Positions 46,403 to 57,356 of a stretch of DNA of 64,000 nt are shown here, in pieces. The stretch spans positions 58,631,377 through 58,695,376 of the forward strand of contig CM068313.1 in assembly GCA_034766995.1 (NCBI GenBank). The letters are read 5' to 3'. The stretch is from Acanthacorydalis orientalis (Eukaryota; Arthropoda; Insecta; Megaloptera; Corydalidae). Below the pieces are notes generated by a model. That model did not search any database, was not told the origin of the DNA, and worked only from the letters and a program-made list of their open reading frames with translations. The stretch's first letter is position 1. Each line of letters opens with the position of its first letter. A program made the translations under genes and the position numbers.

Positions 46403-47695
46403 CGAGGGTGGTCCCAGAAGTACCCAGCCTGACCTAGAGATGGCGGTAGTTGTTTGAAAAATATCACTGTATTAGAAAGTACACAATCTATAAAGCATAT
46501 GTTTCAAGTTTGAGGACGCCACGTTGTTTAGTATTTGTTTGGCAGCCATCAATAGTGAACGTTTTCAGTGAATTTGTGAAAATGGAGAAAATTGGTCATC
46601 GTTACGTGATACAATACTTCTATTTGAAAGGCCTCAGCCCAACCAATATAAAAGCTGAACTGGACTCTACACTGGGTGAGTCTGCTCCTTCCTTTACAAC
46701 AGTGAAATATTGGGTAGCAGAGTTTAAACGAGGCCGTACGAGCTGCCAAGACGAGCATCGCAGTGGTCGGCCAAATGAGGTGACGACTCCAGAAATGGTG
46801 AAGAAAATTCACAAAGCGGTACTGGATGATCGTCGACTGAAAGTGCGCGAGCTAGCAGACATAGTAGGCATTTCAAAAAGTGCGGTGAATCGCATATTAT
46901 CTGAAAATTTGGACATGAGAAAGCTGTGTGCAAGACGGGTGCCGCGTTTGCTCACACTCGAGCAAAAACAGTGTCGTGAAGATGTTTCAATTGAGTGTTT
47001 AGCGAAGTTGCACAGCAACAAAGCAGAATTTTTGCGCCGATTCATAACAATGGATGAAACATGTGTCCATCACTTCACACCCGAGACAAAAGCACAATCA
47101 AAACAATGGACTGAAAAGGGAGAACCGGCTCCAAAGAAGGCGAAGACCGTTTCATCTGCAGGCAAGGTCATGGCGTCGGTTTTTTGGGATGCGCGTGGGA
47201 TAATTTTCATTGACTATCTTGAAAAAGGAAAAACTATCAACGGCGAATATTATGCGAACTTATTGCAACGTTTGAGCGAAGAAATCAAGCAAAAACGGCC
47301 GTATTTAGCTAAGAGGAAAGTGTTGTTTCATCAAGACAATGCACCAGATCACAAGTCCGTTATTGCAATGGCCGAAATTAACGAATGAAAGTTTGAATTG
47401 CTACCTCATGCACTCTATTCGCCAGATTTAGCCCCCTCGGATTACTTTCTGTTCCCAAACTTGAAAACATGTCTCAGTGGTCAAAGATTTCCCAACGATG
47501 AAGAAGTGATGTCGGCAGTTAATGGGTATTTTGAGGAGCAAGACAGTTCTTATTGTAAAAAGGGTATCGAACTTATTGAACATCGCTGGGAAAAGCGTAT
47601 AGAGCTGAAAGGAGATTATGTTGAAAAATAAATATATTTTTTCCAAAATTTTTGTGTTTTCTTTGTTGGGTCCGGTACTTCTAGGATCACCCTCG
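46403..47695 (+). mobile_element. Nearly intact mariner (1293 bp)
   Basis: TIR CGAGGGTGGTCCCAGAAGTA at the left and inverted CGAGGGTGATCCTAGAAGTA at the right, with TA at 46401-46402 and 47696-47697. Length is that of a complete mariner. It is the only full-length mariner in the window whose transposase has both domains in one frame. Confidence 0.96.
46582..47631 (+). pseudogene. Full-length mariner transposase with one nonsense codon
   Basis: Starts MEKIGHRYVIQYFYLKGLSP at the ATG that fits the family start; an in-frame ATG lies further upstream at 46450. N-terminal HTH to about residue 50, GRPNEVTTPEMVKKIHKAVL linker, second HTH (LADIVGISKSAVNRILSEN), then RRVPRLLTLEQKQ. Catalytic residues: MDETCVHHF (first Asp), LFHQDNAPDH (second Asp), YSPDLAPSDYFLFP (third Asp). 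The second to third spacing is 34 residues, counting the stop. A single TGA at 47386-47388 interrupts it; the rest runs to TAA at 47629. Total about 348 codons, the usual family length. The nonsense codon alone appears to separate this copy from an open frame. Confidence 0.95.
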
Positions 47696-48068
47696 TATAC
47701 TCACAACATAAATGCGTAAAATGTAAGTAGTAAAATTTTTATTAGAAAACTTTATAAAAATTAACAACAAAATGCAATCTTCAAATGTGTTCTTTTACTA
47801 TAAATCTTCTGTGAATTCGATCATTTGATTAAATTTCATATCAGTGTTACACCGAAATCGTATAGACTCTTTCGTTGCATACCGTGAGAGACCTACATAT
47901 ATATGACTGATGTCAACCAATCAGAATACGAATAAACCGTTACGCGATGACGATGACGGTTTCGATATATATTATAGCAGAGTTATGTAATTTTTCAAGA
48001 TGGGAGTAAAAGTTTATTTTGTTAATATATTTTTGAATATAAATTAATATCTATCTGTCTACATACTA

Positions 48069-48345
48069 GGGTCATTTGATAAGTATGGTAAAAAAGCGAG
48101 TTAAACACTGTTTTTTCTGGAAAAAAATCGATTTCACTTCTCAGCATAGTTTCCATTGAGGGATATAGACTTGATACAGCGATTCTACAAAATACTCATT
48201 GACGGCGGCGACGAAATCCTCATTTGACGAGAATTTCTTTCCACCAAGCAAAATGTTCAGATTTGGGAACAGAAAGAAGTGGTATGGAGCCAAGTTCGGG
48301 GAATAGGGTGGATGAGAGATCATTTTTTTCATCCTGTCAGAAAAA
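48069..48345 (-). pseudogene. Family D mariner 3' end with transposase C-terminus
   Basis: Begins with the family D terminal repeat GGGTCATTTGATAAGTATGG after TA at 48067-48068. The minus strand reads KMISHPPYSPNLAPYHFFLF, LNILLGGKKFSSNEDFVAAV, NEYFVESLYQ. The third catalytic Asp is changed (APYH for APSD/APCD). The rest of the element is missing. Confidence 0.85.
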
Positions 48346-48369
48346 TAACTTTTCTCAATGTTTGCAGAA

Positions 48370-48546
48370 TGCCAAACGACGGCGATGTTGACATCCTCAT
48401 TCGAAAAAAATTTCTTCTCGCGGAGTCATATTTTCAAGTATGAGAAGACGAAGAAGTTGCACGGGGTCACTTTCGGAGAATAAGGTGGATGAGAGAGCAA
48501 TTCGAAGTTTAATTCGTGCAATTTTGCGATTGCGACGGTCGATAGA
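48370..48546 (-). pseudogene. Second mariner C-terminal fragment, directly adjoining
   Basis: Minus-strand text LAIAKLHELNFELLSHPPYS-like, then SPKVTPCNFFVFSYLK and EKKFFSNEDVNIAVV in broken frames. It covers the same protein region as the fragment to its left, so two partial copies lie head to tail. Confidence 0.7.
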
Positions 48547-48716
48547 GTTAAAACAGCTAGGAAAATCTAAAAGAGGAAGAATGTGTATGAATTTGGACAT
48601 CATAAACCATAATTATTTTTATAATATAACAACGTTGTGATACACTTGCGGGAGGAACACACTCACTAGTATTCAACAGCGAGAATAATTATATAATCAT
48701 ACTATTATAACATACA

Positions 48717-48776
<60 letters not shown>

Positions 48777-48996
48777 CTCTTACAGTTCTGGACCACATAA
48801 AACAGCTAAGAAAATCTAAAAGAGGAAGAATGTGGATGAATTCAGAGGTCATAAATCGTAATTATTTTTATAAAACAAAAACGTTGCGATAAACTTGCGA
48901 GAGGAACACACTCACTAGCATTCAACAGCGAGAATGATTATATAATCATGCTATTATAACATACATACATATATATATATATATTATAATATTGTA

Positions 48997-49054
<58 letters not shown>

Positions 49055-49172
49055 GATATTCTAACAGTTCTAAACCAGTTAAAACAGCTATGAAATCTAA
49101 AAGACGAAAAATGTGTATGAATTTGGAGCTCATAAACCGTAATTATTTTTCTACCTGCCCAATAATACGAAT
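48547..49172 (+). repeat. Three tandem units, each a family B end plus unique DNA plus (TA)n
   Basis: AAAACAGCTAGGAAAATCTA-type text (family B mariner 3' end) starts at 48549, 48799 and 49081. In the first two units it is followed by the same about 120-base flank (for example GAGGAACACACTCACTAG, ATTCAACAGCGAGAAT) and a (TA)n array (48719-48770 and 48968-49051). The third unit ends in the intact family B terminus. Unit length is about 250-280 bases. Confidence 0.88.
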
Positions 49173-50777
49173 GGACACGAAATCACTGTGGGAATATCAG
49201 TATAACTTTAATTCATTACATCAAATATAAAAAAGTTGTTTCTAATTTTTTGATATATTTTATTACAAAATAAACAAATCGATAAGACTGTTGCAGAAGT
49301 ATTAAATGTTTACAATATGTACGTCTTTAATATTATTATAATACAAAATTTGAACTTTGTAAATTTAATTAAAACAAAAACACTACATTAAACTCTTGCA
49401 AGAGATCACAAGTGAACTCAGTTTCCGGTTTTTGAACAGTAAAACTGATGAAAAATGTTCAATTAAATCTTCTTTTTTATAGACAGGTCTTTAGAACCAT
49501 CATCTATAACGATGAAATAAATTTCAATAAAGTCATTAAAGCAATCTGATTAAGGAAACAATTTAATCAAAATAACAGTACGTACTTTATTAAAATCGAA
49601 ACACTCAAGTATTTTGATTATATTTGAAGAGCTATAAAATCGTGCTACGAATTCAATCTAAAATAACCATCGGTAAGTAATTCAACGTATCAAAGCAACG
49701 TTACATACAAAACCTATGGCGTGTCTGTGTTGTGTACAGCAAAAGAACCAGTGGTAATTGGGAATCGTCAGATCGTATAACGTCTCTGGGGAGTGAATCA
49801 GAGGGTCAGAACGACCCCACACCTCGTTGAAAACACACCATTTTTCTTATTTCACTAGTTAGCAGCCGTAGCCCGACAGTAACACACCGACAGGCAGCAG
49901 ACACAGACGTGCACACACACACACATATAAAACATACATTCTACACAGAGACAGTCACCGAGATGTGCATACACACACACACACACGTGTCTATACACAC
50001 GTGGCGGAAAATTTACAAAGGAAGACGTAGAATGATCAAATGTGTAGAAATAAGTCATTGCATCTTTATTGCGAATGCAGTTCATTTAAAAACAGTTCCG
50101 CCAATATTCAGGAATAGGGTATAAAGAAAAAACTCGCAGACGAAATCGAAATGAGGGAAAGAAATAAGAAATACACGACTGCATTTTCGCGAAACTGACT
50201 ATCTTTTTCGGAGTGGTGTCGATGCCTTCAACACATTTATACCATTTAGTAACCGACTAATGCGACTTGTAACTGAAACCAAGTAAGTGAAGAACTTTGA
50301 TACACAGTGGCGCAGCGTTCGTATTAAGTGCACATTTATCTGAACAAATATTTAATTACATTCGATAAGGAAGCTGTATTCTGTCAACATTCTCAATTCG
50401 TTATGAGTGTTATTGATTTGAACGTCTACGAACGTTGAGTTGATTGCCGTCGTCAATATTTCAATCTAGTGATTTAATTTAATGATTCGTTCTACATTTC
50501 TAATTTATATAAAAGTCATTTACTGAACAATTTTTAAAACACGCCAAACGTATTCTATAATATACTAAATATATAAATAAGAAACTTGGTCATGAGATCT
50601 ACAAAAAAATTCTCTCAGAGCATTGAAGAGACTGTAATAAAAAAATGTGTGCGTGGAAAGCCACGCGATTGAAGGGACACTTCTGTGCGATGGGTATAAG
50701 AGGATATAAATGTAAGGTATTGTTATTAATTTTTATGAACAAGCATTTTCTATTTAATGAAAACTATAACTTTTATT
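49173..50777. other. No gene recognised; CA-rich and CpG-richer island
   Basis: AT-rich to about 49700. From 49740 to 50040 the sequence has more CpG and several CACACA runs (49910-49990). Overlapping frames of 60-76 codons are repeat-driven. Possible untranslated exon or promoter; nothing supports a protein. Confidence 0.35.
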
Positions 50778-51560
50778 CTATTCACATGTATTTATATTCC
50801 AGAAATGATACAATTGGCTTGTGGTAACTAAAATACGAAATGAACAGTGATGGATGTATTTTGAAAATACTGCATCAATTATAGTTCCTGATCTAGTAGT
50901 TGCTTCGTTTGGGTTGCTATTAATCTCCAGTTTGTGTTTTTCTTTCAGGAAAACGTTCAATGGTAGTGCTTGTTGTGTAACAAAATTAATAATTAAGTCA
51001 CCATCAAGAATCATAGGAATTTGGTTCAAATTCTCATTCAAGAGCGAAGTACCGTCAACTGTGTATGCCAGCAAAACTCGGTGAATGAATCGTATGATCT
51101 CCTCCACGGTGTTATTTAGAGAAATGAAAATTACCACCAATATTATTCATTGACTACTTTCAACAAGACATTCAGCTACACATATTGGTGATTTATCCAC
51201 AGATACATTACTTGTTTGTTGCAATGTCAGGTTTAGATGAGGTGTGACCACATCGGTGCTGTCACTCGAGATTTGATAAACGGCTACTCCAGCATCTCTA
51301 ACCTTTGGGCGTTTAAAATGATTGATACAATGAAAATTTGTAATCACTATCTTACCTCCATCGTTGAGCCAGGTTTCTGACAACAATTAAATATTAGAGC
51401 GTTGAAGAACGGAAACGTGAAATCCCTTATGTGGACATTTAAACTTTGACAAATGAAAAATGTCATAATCTTCTCCACTTGGTAATGAAATCAATGATTT
51501 GCTGATTTATGGTTTTCTTGGCGATTCAGTGAAAGTCGTACGGAGGCATTACAGATTTTG
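50778..51560 (-). pseudogene. AP-endonuclease-like domain of a Helitron- or LINE-type element
   Basis: From about 51390 down the minus strand reads LSETWLNDGGKIVITNFHCI, HFKRPKVRDAGVAVYQISSD, then an in-frame TGA at about 51147, then VVIFISLNNTVEEIIRFIHR, PMILDGDLIINFV and EATTRSGTIIDAVFSKYI. SETW holds the metal-binding Glu. GDLIINF replaces the usual GDFNxNF, so the Asn is lost. TTRSGTxIDAVF is intact, and the final His motif is degraded. The phrase FKRPxxRxGGVAxY is one I associate with endonucleases carried by Helitron-like elements of invertebrates. No reverse transcriptase, Rep or helicase was found beside it. Confidence 0.65.
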
Positions 51561-51779
51561 CAAACGGGTTTACCTTCGCTATAAATGTTTTACTTCAAAA
51601 ATATCATCATAATCGAATATTTCTAAAAACTGAATTCTATTTTAATCAAATATCGATATTTTTCTTTTCAAAAATTGTCACGAAAAAAAATCATGTTTTT
51701 ACATAAAAATAATAGAATCTTTGATCCGTTGATGTTTTAATTTTTCTTGTACGTACGAGGAAGCATAAAAAATGTACTA

Positions 51780-53500
51780 AATAAATTTTTTTTATTGATT
51801 TAAAATACAAATTATACTTAATTCGTCTCAAGATACTCCCATCCGCTTAAGACGCACATATTCCAACTTTTTTGATACTTTTTAAAACAATATACAAGTG
51901 CTTTGATAGTGCCTTTATTTGCTGCTCCGATCTCCGGTATTGCCTAAAAACGCTCATTCTTCTTTCAAATTTTCACTTTTGGGGAAATCCAGAAGTCGCA
52001 TAGTACCAAATCTGGAAATAAGGTGGATGGTGGCGCACCGTAATTTTTTATCCGACAAAAATTACCCCATTAGAAGCAATGTGTGTCAGGGAGCGTTATC
52101 ATGAGAGAAGATGAACCCGAGTACAAGAGCGGTTTGATAAGTTTAGGAAATTTCTATGAAATGGCACTACCTTTCATTTGGTAACATGACGGCTATCAAG
52201 TGTCACTTTTAAAACTAGCATAGACGAACATTCAGTCAGAAGCGATGTGTTGTTAACGTTGTTTGAAGCGAGTATTGTAGCAGTTTCCGTAAAAATTTAA
52301 AAAATGAGTAGGCCTTTTTGTGTCGATTGGTCACTGTGGATAAAACGCGTATCCACCACTACACACCTGAGTCGAAGCAGCTCTAAAGCAAGATATAACG
52401 ACTGATGAAAGTGGGCTGAAGAAGGCGAAGACCGTTTTTTCGACTGAGAAGGTGATAACCACTGTTTTTTTGGGATTCCCAAGGAATCATTCTAATAGAC
52501 TAGTTAACGATGGGAAAAAAGATAACATGAGTCTATTATGCAACATAATTGGAGCGTTTGAAAGAAGAACTGAAACGAAAACGGCTAAATTGGTGAACAA
52601 AGCAATACGTTTCATCATGATAATGTGCTGCCCTACAAATCAACCGTCGCAATGGCAAAATTGAACGAATTAGGCTTCGAATTGATTCCTCATACACCGT
52701 ATGATTTGAAGTTGACTCCGTGCGAATTCTTTCTCGTCCCAAACTCAAAAATTTGACACGATGGGAAGAAATTCTTATCAAATGAGGATTTCATCGTCGC
52801 TATCAATGCGTATGTGGTCAGACTCACTGGACCAAATGTATAGCTCTGAATGGAAAGTTTGTTGAGAAATAAAATCGTTTTTTTGCAAACAACAGTGTCT
52901 CACTTGATTTTTTACGACCATTCTTACTTATAAAACGACACTAGTAATTTTCAATAAGGACTCTGAACCTTGGTTTCAGGGTCATAGCCGTACACTAAAG
53001 ACTCATCTTAGTGATGATACTTCTCAAAAAATCCGAATCTAAATCGGTCTTTTTGTTTGGTAATTAAAACGAGTGGAACGAATTTTGCGCTCACTTGCCT
53101 CACTTTCAAATTTGTCTGTAAAATAAATTGAACACAACTGTGAGAGATATTCAGATCTTCAAAAATTTACCATGTAGTCAATCTCTTATTTGATTGGACT
53201 GTTTGACAGACTTTTCAACGTTTTCGTCGACTTTTTTATGTTGAAGAGCGTTTTGATCATTCCTCATCCTCAACCGACTGATAACCATTACGAAATTGTT
53301 CGAATCATTTATAAACCGTCTCAATAATCAGATAAGTATCTCTGTAAACTTACACTAACATTTCTTGGATTTCTTTGGCACTTTTCTGAAGTTTGAAATA
53401 AAATTTAATGTTCACGCATTGTTCATGATCCTATTTTCGACAAGAATAAACAGCATATCTTCTCAAAATCATACATGAACACTAACTGACTGAACCGAAC
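51780..53500 (-). mobile_element. Family E mariner, split by a family D mariner
   Basis: C-terminal part at 51780-52121 (minus): HDNAP region, PPYFQIWYYATSGFPQK and LKSIKKVGICASKADGS-like text in two frames. N-terminal part at 52944-53500: EQCVNIKFYFKLQKSAKEIQ, VYRDTYLIIETVYK, FRNGYQSVEDEE, LTTW-stop-IFEDLNISHSC, SAKFVPLVLITKQKDR, then DESLVYGYDPETKVQS (first catalytic region). The two halves are separated exactly by the family D element. Many stops; inactive. Confidence 0.78.
52124..52941 (+). mobile_element. Family D mariner, inserted in family E
   Basis: The left end has CGGTTTGATAAGTTTAGG and the right end reads inverted GTGTCGTTTTATAAGTAAGA; TA lies at 52122-52123 and 52942-52943. The plus strand reads, over shifting frames, YPPLHT (HHYTP region), SGLKKAKTVFSTEKVITTVF, GAFERRTETKTAKLVNK, HHDNVLPYKSTVAMAKLNEL, GFELIPHTPYDLKLTPCEFF and WTKCIALNGKFVEK. 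Second-motif Asp is present; the third is Glu (PCEF). The N-terminal HTH is deleted. Confidence 0.85.
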
Positions 53501-54036
53501 AAATTAAAACTTGTAAGGAGGGTTCAACGATTAAATTACAATATCCAAGCTCCAACTTTTCACTAGGTGGCTCTATATGGCGACCTTCACCGTATTTTTT
53601 GATCAATGCTCATCCAATTTATGTATTCTTCTTTTATGTTGTACTACACTATCAGCATTTTCTTTCTATTCATGAAAATACTCTAGCATATCAAAAACAA
53701 ATAAAAAGTGTGTTTCCGACATTGAAAAATTAACAGTTTTTGAAGTTTTGATTTGCATAAATCTATTCCCTTGAAATTATTTCAACTGCTTCAAGTAAAT
53801 GATGCTTATATTACCACACTCTGACTGAATCCAGTTTCATAAATGAAATATATTCTTGGCTTACAGTAACTTGTAATAACTTGATGTGTTTAACACTTTG
53901 AACACCAGTGGAAATTTTCATACGTTTACAAAAAATACAAGACAATTTTAAGCAGAAATTCATGGTTATAGAAAAAAATATATATATCGGTCAATTTTGA
54001 GTTCAAGTTAATTAAATTTTTACACAATACTAATAA
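53501..54036. other. No feature recognised
   Basis: AT-rich with no readable coding similarity. The left 80 bases may be the 5' untranslated end of the family E mariner. Confidence 0.45.
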
Positions 54037-54038
54037 TA

Positions 54039-54961
54039 CGAGGTCAGACAATTAAGTAATGCGACCGATTTTTTTTCTCGGCCTATGGTAACACTGCGAA
54101 CCTGTAACTCCGCCACCGTAATAGCAGATCCCTACTCTCTCGATTGAGACCTTGACCACCCTCGTACGATCATTTCTTCGCCAGCTGTTTAGTGTTTTGT
54201 AACAACGCGCGAGTAGTGCATGTCACGAAAATGGAACAGAGAAATTTAGAGCAACAGAGAGCAGCAGAGAAATTTAGTGATCCTACTCTTCTCGATCGAG
54301 TTATTACTGGTGATGAAAGTTGGTTCTTTCAATATGACCCCGAAACTAAACGACAAAGCCAACAGTGGCTGTCCCCTGGAGCACCAAGGCCAAAGAAGGC
54401 GAGAATGAGCAAGTCCAAAGTGAAAACCATGATGATTTGCTTCTTCGACAGCAAAGGGGTGGTTCACAAAGAGTTCGTACCACCTGGACAAACCGTAAAT
54501 CAAGTAGTCTACCGCAATGTGCTCGAAAAATTACGAAAAAGGGTGCTCAGAGTGCGTCCAGAGATCGCGAAGACTTGGGTTCTGCATCACGACAATGCTC
54601 CCTGTCACAGTGCGTTCAGTGTCTCTCAGTTTTTGGCGTCTAAAGGCATCGCAACGTTACCACAACCGCCCTATTCACCGGACATGTCACCCTGCGACTT
54701 TTTCCTATTCCCCCATATGAAAAAATTCGTCAAAGGTCGACATTTTGATTCCGTTGAAGATATCCAAGAATCTGTGACGAGGGTACTCGGAGAGGTCCCA
54801 CAAGAAGTGTTCCAGAATTGTTACGAAAACTGGAAAACTCGCTGGAATAAGTGTATAGATGCGGGAGGGGACTACTTTGAAGGGGATCGCAGCGATGTAC
54901 CTTAATTTTTAAATATACTCGATTTTTGAATTTTGTCGCTTTACTTAATTGTCTGACCTCG
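54039..54961 (+). mobile_element. Family A mariner, copy 3 (923 bp)
   Basis: TIR CGAGGTCAGACAATTAAGTA and its inverted copy, TA at 54037-54038 and 54962-54963. It has the family A deletion, but the junction differs from that of the other three copies and contains a copied piece of the upstream text. Confidence 0.95.
54231..54905 (+). CDS. Open mariner transposase without its DNA-binding half (family A copy 3)
   Basis: An uninterrupted frame of 224 codons from the family start MEQRNLEQQRAAEKF (an upstream in-frame ATG at 54192 gives 237). The paired HTH is missing; the frame goes straight to SDPTLLDRVITGDESWFF. All three catalytic Asp are present: GDESWFF, HHDNAPCH and PYSPDMSPCDFFLFP, with 34 residues between the last two. 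It ends CIDAGGDYFEGDRSDVP at TAA. Known mariner biology says a protein without the HTH cannot bind its own TIRs, so it is not expected to move elements alone. Of the four A copies this is the only one with an open frame from the usual start to the usual stop. Confidence 0.85.
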   Translation: MEQRNLEQQRAAEKFSDPTLLDRVITGDESWFFQYDPETKRQSQQWLSPGAPRPKKARMSKSKVKTMMICFFDSKGVVHKEFVPPGQTVNQVVYRNVLEKLRKRVLRVRPEIAKTWVLHHDNAPCHSAFSVSQFLASKGIATLPQPPYSPDMSPCDFFLFPHMKKFVKGRHFDSVEDIQESVTRVLGEVPQEVFQNCYENWKTRWNKCIDAGGDYFEGDRSDVP

Positions 54962-56929
54962 TATATTGGACTTCTTGTATTGCTAATCTAATCAAAAATA
55001 ATTTGAAAGGTTTTACAAAAAAACAATTATATACAAAAGAAATATTTTCACAAAAACTTGGAAATTGAACTTTTTTTGTAGAAAAAACTGCATTTATTGT
55101 CCTCCGGAATGAGTATTTTCAAGAGTTTTAGTAAATTGTAACTGTTATAAGTAAGCTGTGAAGGAGCTTTTATATATATATTTGTGCTCTTTCAGACACA
55201 ATCCGCGAAGGCCTTTCTTGCACATCGAACAGATAAAACGATACCTTTTATTGTGCTTTCATCCTTATTGCTGCCTATAGCATAACGCCTCATATTACTG
55301 CCTGGTAATTTTTTAAAGTTAGGGTTAGGCTATGTGCGAAAACTGAATAAATAACCGACTAAACAAAATATTGGATTTAATACCAAGCAATTAATACAGC
55401 TTTTCATTAGCATGAATGCAGCATTTAGTCTGCTTTTCATTTGACAAATTTTTGGCAGCTGACTAAATTAATTTTAAGTTTTTCATTGACATTTTTCACT
55501 CTTTCTTGAAAAATATAACCGATTGGAATTTTTTTAAGAACATCAATATTGCGAAAATAAAAGTAGACAAATGGTTAAAATAAAAATAAAATTGAATTTA
55601 GTCCTGACATCGTTGATACTAAATCCAACAATTTAGTTCAGTCGGCCATTTAGTGAATTTTATTCATACAGTCTTTGAATAAAACGGATATAAGACATAA
55701 AAGTATGTGTATATTAGCTTTTGATATCTTTTTTAAGAAGCAAAGTTATTTTTTATGAGTTAAAGCACTCAGAATATATATATATATATAGAGTGAGAGA
55801 GAGAGAGAGGAGCAATTTATCGGTCCTTGGCACTCAAAGGATTAATGATACAATAAAAAAACTTATATTTTATGAAAAAATATATTTGACATTGAGATTT
55901 AAGAATTAGAACTTGTTTTCTTGCGAAATTTGATCAATTACTTTCAAAAGAGCGAATCAATATCTTTACACTTAAATATTTAAAAAATAAAAACAAATAA
56001 AATGAGGATAACTTGAAGCCAAAACAAAATAATAATTCAATAAGAATAAAAATTAAGAGAAAATAAAAATCTTATCAATAAAACATAGAAAATCTGCTAT
56101 TGATAAAATTATTGACAACTTTTTAAACTCTTTAATAACTTTTTAAACACCATGATATGTCAACAAAATTCCTGCATCTACGCCAATGCATAAGAATGAT
56201 CTCATCGTCTGATCGAAACGATGTGTTTTTCTCCTTCTTGTGTATCTGCTTCTTACTCGTTTTCAACGCGTTAGTGTCGAAAGAAGGATTTAGCACAGCC
56301 GATGCTCTTATCACATACATCAGACTAATCTAAAGACGAGTTTCTTGATTCGAGGGCTGTATCTTGCATCCCCCGCTAAAACGCACCCGTTTCTTTTCAC
56401 ATTACAGAATCAGTAAAGACGAGTCATTCGGTCACCTTATGTAATAACGTGCTGTGCGTTGATCTTTTCTTCGTTTTTCATTTATATACATATATATATA
56501 TATACAATTTTATGACTCACATTCGTACACAAAAACATCATTGAAAAGCACATATATACTATTAAATTTGAAAATTAACACTTAGAAAATAATAAGCAAC
56601 GAAACCATTTCTTGTGAAGAAGATTTGCTGGTTGCAAAAGAGGATTTTAAAATTCATTTTCAAATAAATTATTGTTTGCTAAATCGAAATATCTTGTTTC
56701 ACATAATAGCAGTCAAAATAAAAATAAAATGTTAAAATATTTAAACCGTATATATGTTAAGTAGGGTGACACCGAGAAAGGTTAATATTTTCAAGATTAA
56801 ATCATTTTTAAAATAGTAGTTTATCAGGTTTGATATTTAAATTCCCGGGCTGACACTGTAGCATTGGAATCACCTGAAATTTAACCAAAAGTAATGCAGC
56901 ATATAATAGTTCATGGTTTTGTCAATAGA
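54962..56929. other. No gene recognised; short TA-GA array
   Basis: AT-rich. A (TA)n(GA)n array lies at about 55773-55810. Frames of about 62 codons on both strands show no domain. A mildly GC-richer stretch at 56150-56450 has no identifiable content. Confidence 0.45.
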
Positions 56930-57110
56930 AGGTGGTCAAGCGAGGATCGAACAGATGTTAGTTTCAGCGAAGAAGACTAAAGTGTACATTGTGTTTCTGT
57001 CAGTTACCATTGAGCAACGAGTGAATTTTAGATTTTGCTGTAAATTAGACAAGAATACAAGAGAAACAAATCTTGAAAGCTGTTTACGGTAGTAGTAACA
57101 ATTTCATATA
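56930..57110 (+). pseudogene. Mariner transposase N-terminal fragment
   Basis: The plus strand reads SVTIEQRVNFRFCCKLDKNT, then after a one-base shift ILKAVYGSSNNF. This is the first HTH of the EQRxNIKFCxKLxK type seen in FLJ37770/GVQW3-like mariners. Nothing further of that protein is present. Confidence 0.65.
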
Positions 57111-57356
57111 TGAACACGGGCCACTAAATTCATTTTAGGAGAGCCTGCGGGCCACATACAAAAAAAATTCAGTGAAATAAGACTTTAGTGACAGAAAAAG
57201 TATTTTTTTTTATACTCGAAAGTAGCCGATTTAAATTTTACATTTATTTTTTTAATGAATTTATAAAAATTTTAAAAAAAACATCAACTTTAGGTCTTAT
57301 TATTAAACGTTACAAAAAATTTAAATTGAAGTAATTAAAAAAAATAATAAATTTTA

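Larger units (their letters stand above)
46295..47976. repeat. Interspersed repeat R1, copy split by a mariner
   Basis: Left part GGGGGGTCCGATCATGCTCG through AACAAATAACAGAAATTAAT, and right part CATAAATGCGTAAAATGTAA through GATGTCAACCAATCAGAATA, match the continuous copy at 23425-23755 on either side of the mariner at 46403-47695. Without the mariner the repeat is about 390 bases. Confidence 0.75.

Noticed and set aside
54246..54503. Antisense frames over the family A mariners (also near 13683, 36636 and 60334)
   Set aside because: They recur in every copy only because the transposase recurs; the sense strand holds the catalytic motifs.
54231..54905. Possible domesticated SETMAR-like host gene
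   Set aside because: The frame lies between intact TIRs with TA duplication, has three near-identical sister copies and lacks any fused host domain.
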